A DNA stretch of 64,000 nt from Streptomyces sp. TBY4 (lineage in GTDB: Bacteria; Actinomycetota; Actinomycetes; Streptomycetales; Streptomycetaceae): positions 62,001 to 126,000 of the forward strand of contig NZ_JANAVF010000015.1 of assembly GCF_024213195.1 (NCBI RefSeq), in the 5' to 3' direction. Shown here piece by piece: positions 63,969 to 64,000 of the stretch. The position numbers and the translations under genes were made by a program. The first letter of the stretch is position 1; every line of letters starts with the position of its first letter. The notes below the pieces were generated by a model. That model saw only the letters and a program-made list of their open reading frames with translations. It did not search any database and was not told where the DNA came from.

Positions 63969-64000
63969 CCGGGGGAGGTCCGGGCGGCCTCCCCGGCCCG

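Overview
The window is a high-GC actinobacterial chromosome segment, almost certainly Streptomyces: codon third positions are nearly all G/C, GTG starts are common, and gene content and order match the conserved core block that in S. coelicolor runs from rshA through hflX, lexA, nrdRJ, rnhB, recQ, whiH and hrdB to gyrB2/parE. That synteny is recalled from established knowledge; no search was run. No rRNA, tRNA or CRISPR array was recognised.

Layout. (1) 1-6.5 kb: a 5'-truncated RelA/SpoT homologue, a secreted M1-type aminopeptidase, the HflX GTPase, and a convergent trypsin-like lipoprotein. (2) 6.6-15.1 kb: an NRPS-independent siderophore (NIS) operon with a class III aminotransferase, an NIS synthetase carrying a roughly 780-residue Pro/Ala/Ser-rich N-terminal extension, an IucB/MbtK-like acyltransferase and a second DesD-like NIS synthetase. 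(3) 15.1-22.0 kb: DNA repair and dNTP supply, with a DinG-type helicase, LexA with a candidate SOS operator, and NrdR-NrdJ with tandem NrdR boxes. (4) 22.2-34.4 kb: mixed housekeeping and accessory genes: arylamine N-acetyltransferase, a DUF4937 protein, a histidine phosphatase, an ADP-ribosylglycohydrolase, a DUF4173 membrane protein, a divergent MFS pump/TetR pair with two inverted-repeat operators, RNase HII, two conserved hypotheticals, and RecQ with a C-terminal phosphoribosyltransferase-like segment.

(5) 34.4-37.8 kb is a gene graveyard: a LAL-type regulator lacking both ends is joined out of frame to the C-terminal two thirds of an HMG-CoA reductase, followed by an HMG-CoA synthase with two internal deletions. 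It looks like the relic of a mevalonate-pathway operon inserted into the core block. (6) 37.9-47.8 kb: a DUF4192 protein, a glycogen-debranching-like enzyme ended by a CTAG-bounded palindromic element, a NUDIX protein, an ABC ATPase-permease fusion with a 9-bp tandem repeat in its linker, the sporulation regulator WhiH and the principal sigma factor HrdB. (7) 47.9-56.5 kb: a secreted trypsin, a small zinc-ribbon protein, ParE/GyrB2, a DUF485-symporter pair, and a CitA/CitB-like two-component system.

(8) 56.7-64 kb: an alpha-1,3-glucan utilisation locus with a very large secreted GH87 glucanase, a LacI-family repressor and a sugar-binding lipoprotein. TTGCG-containing repeats lie upstream of all three genes, suggesting one regulon. 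A second CTAG-bounded palindromic element lies 6 bp after the binding-protein gene.
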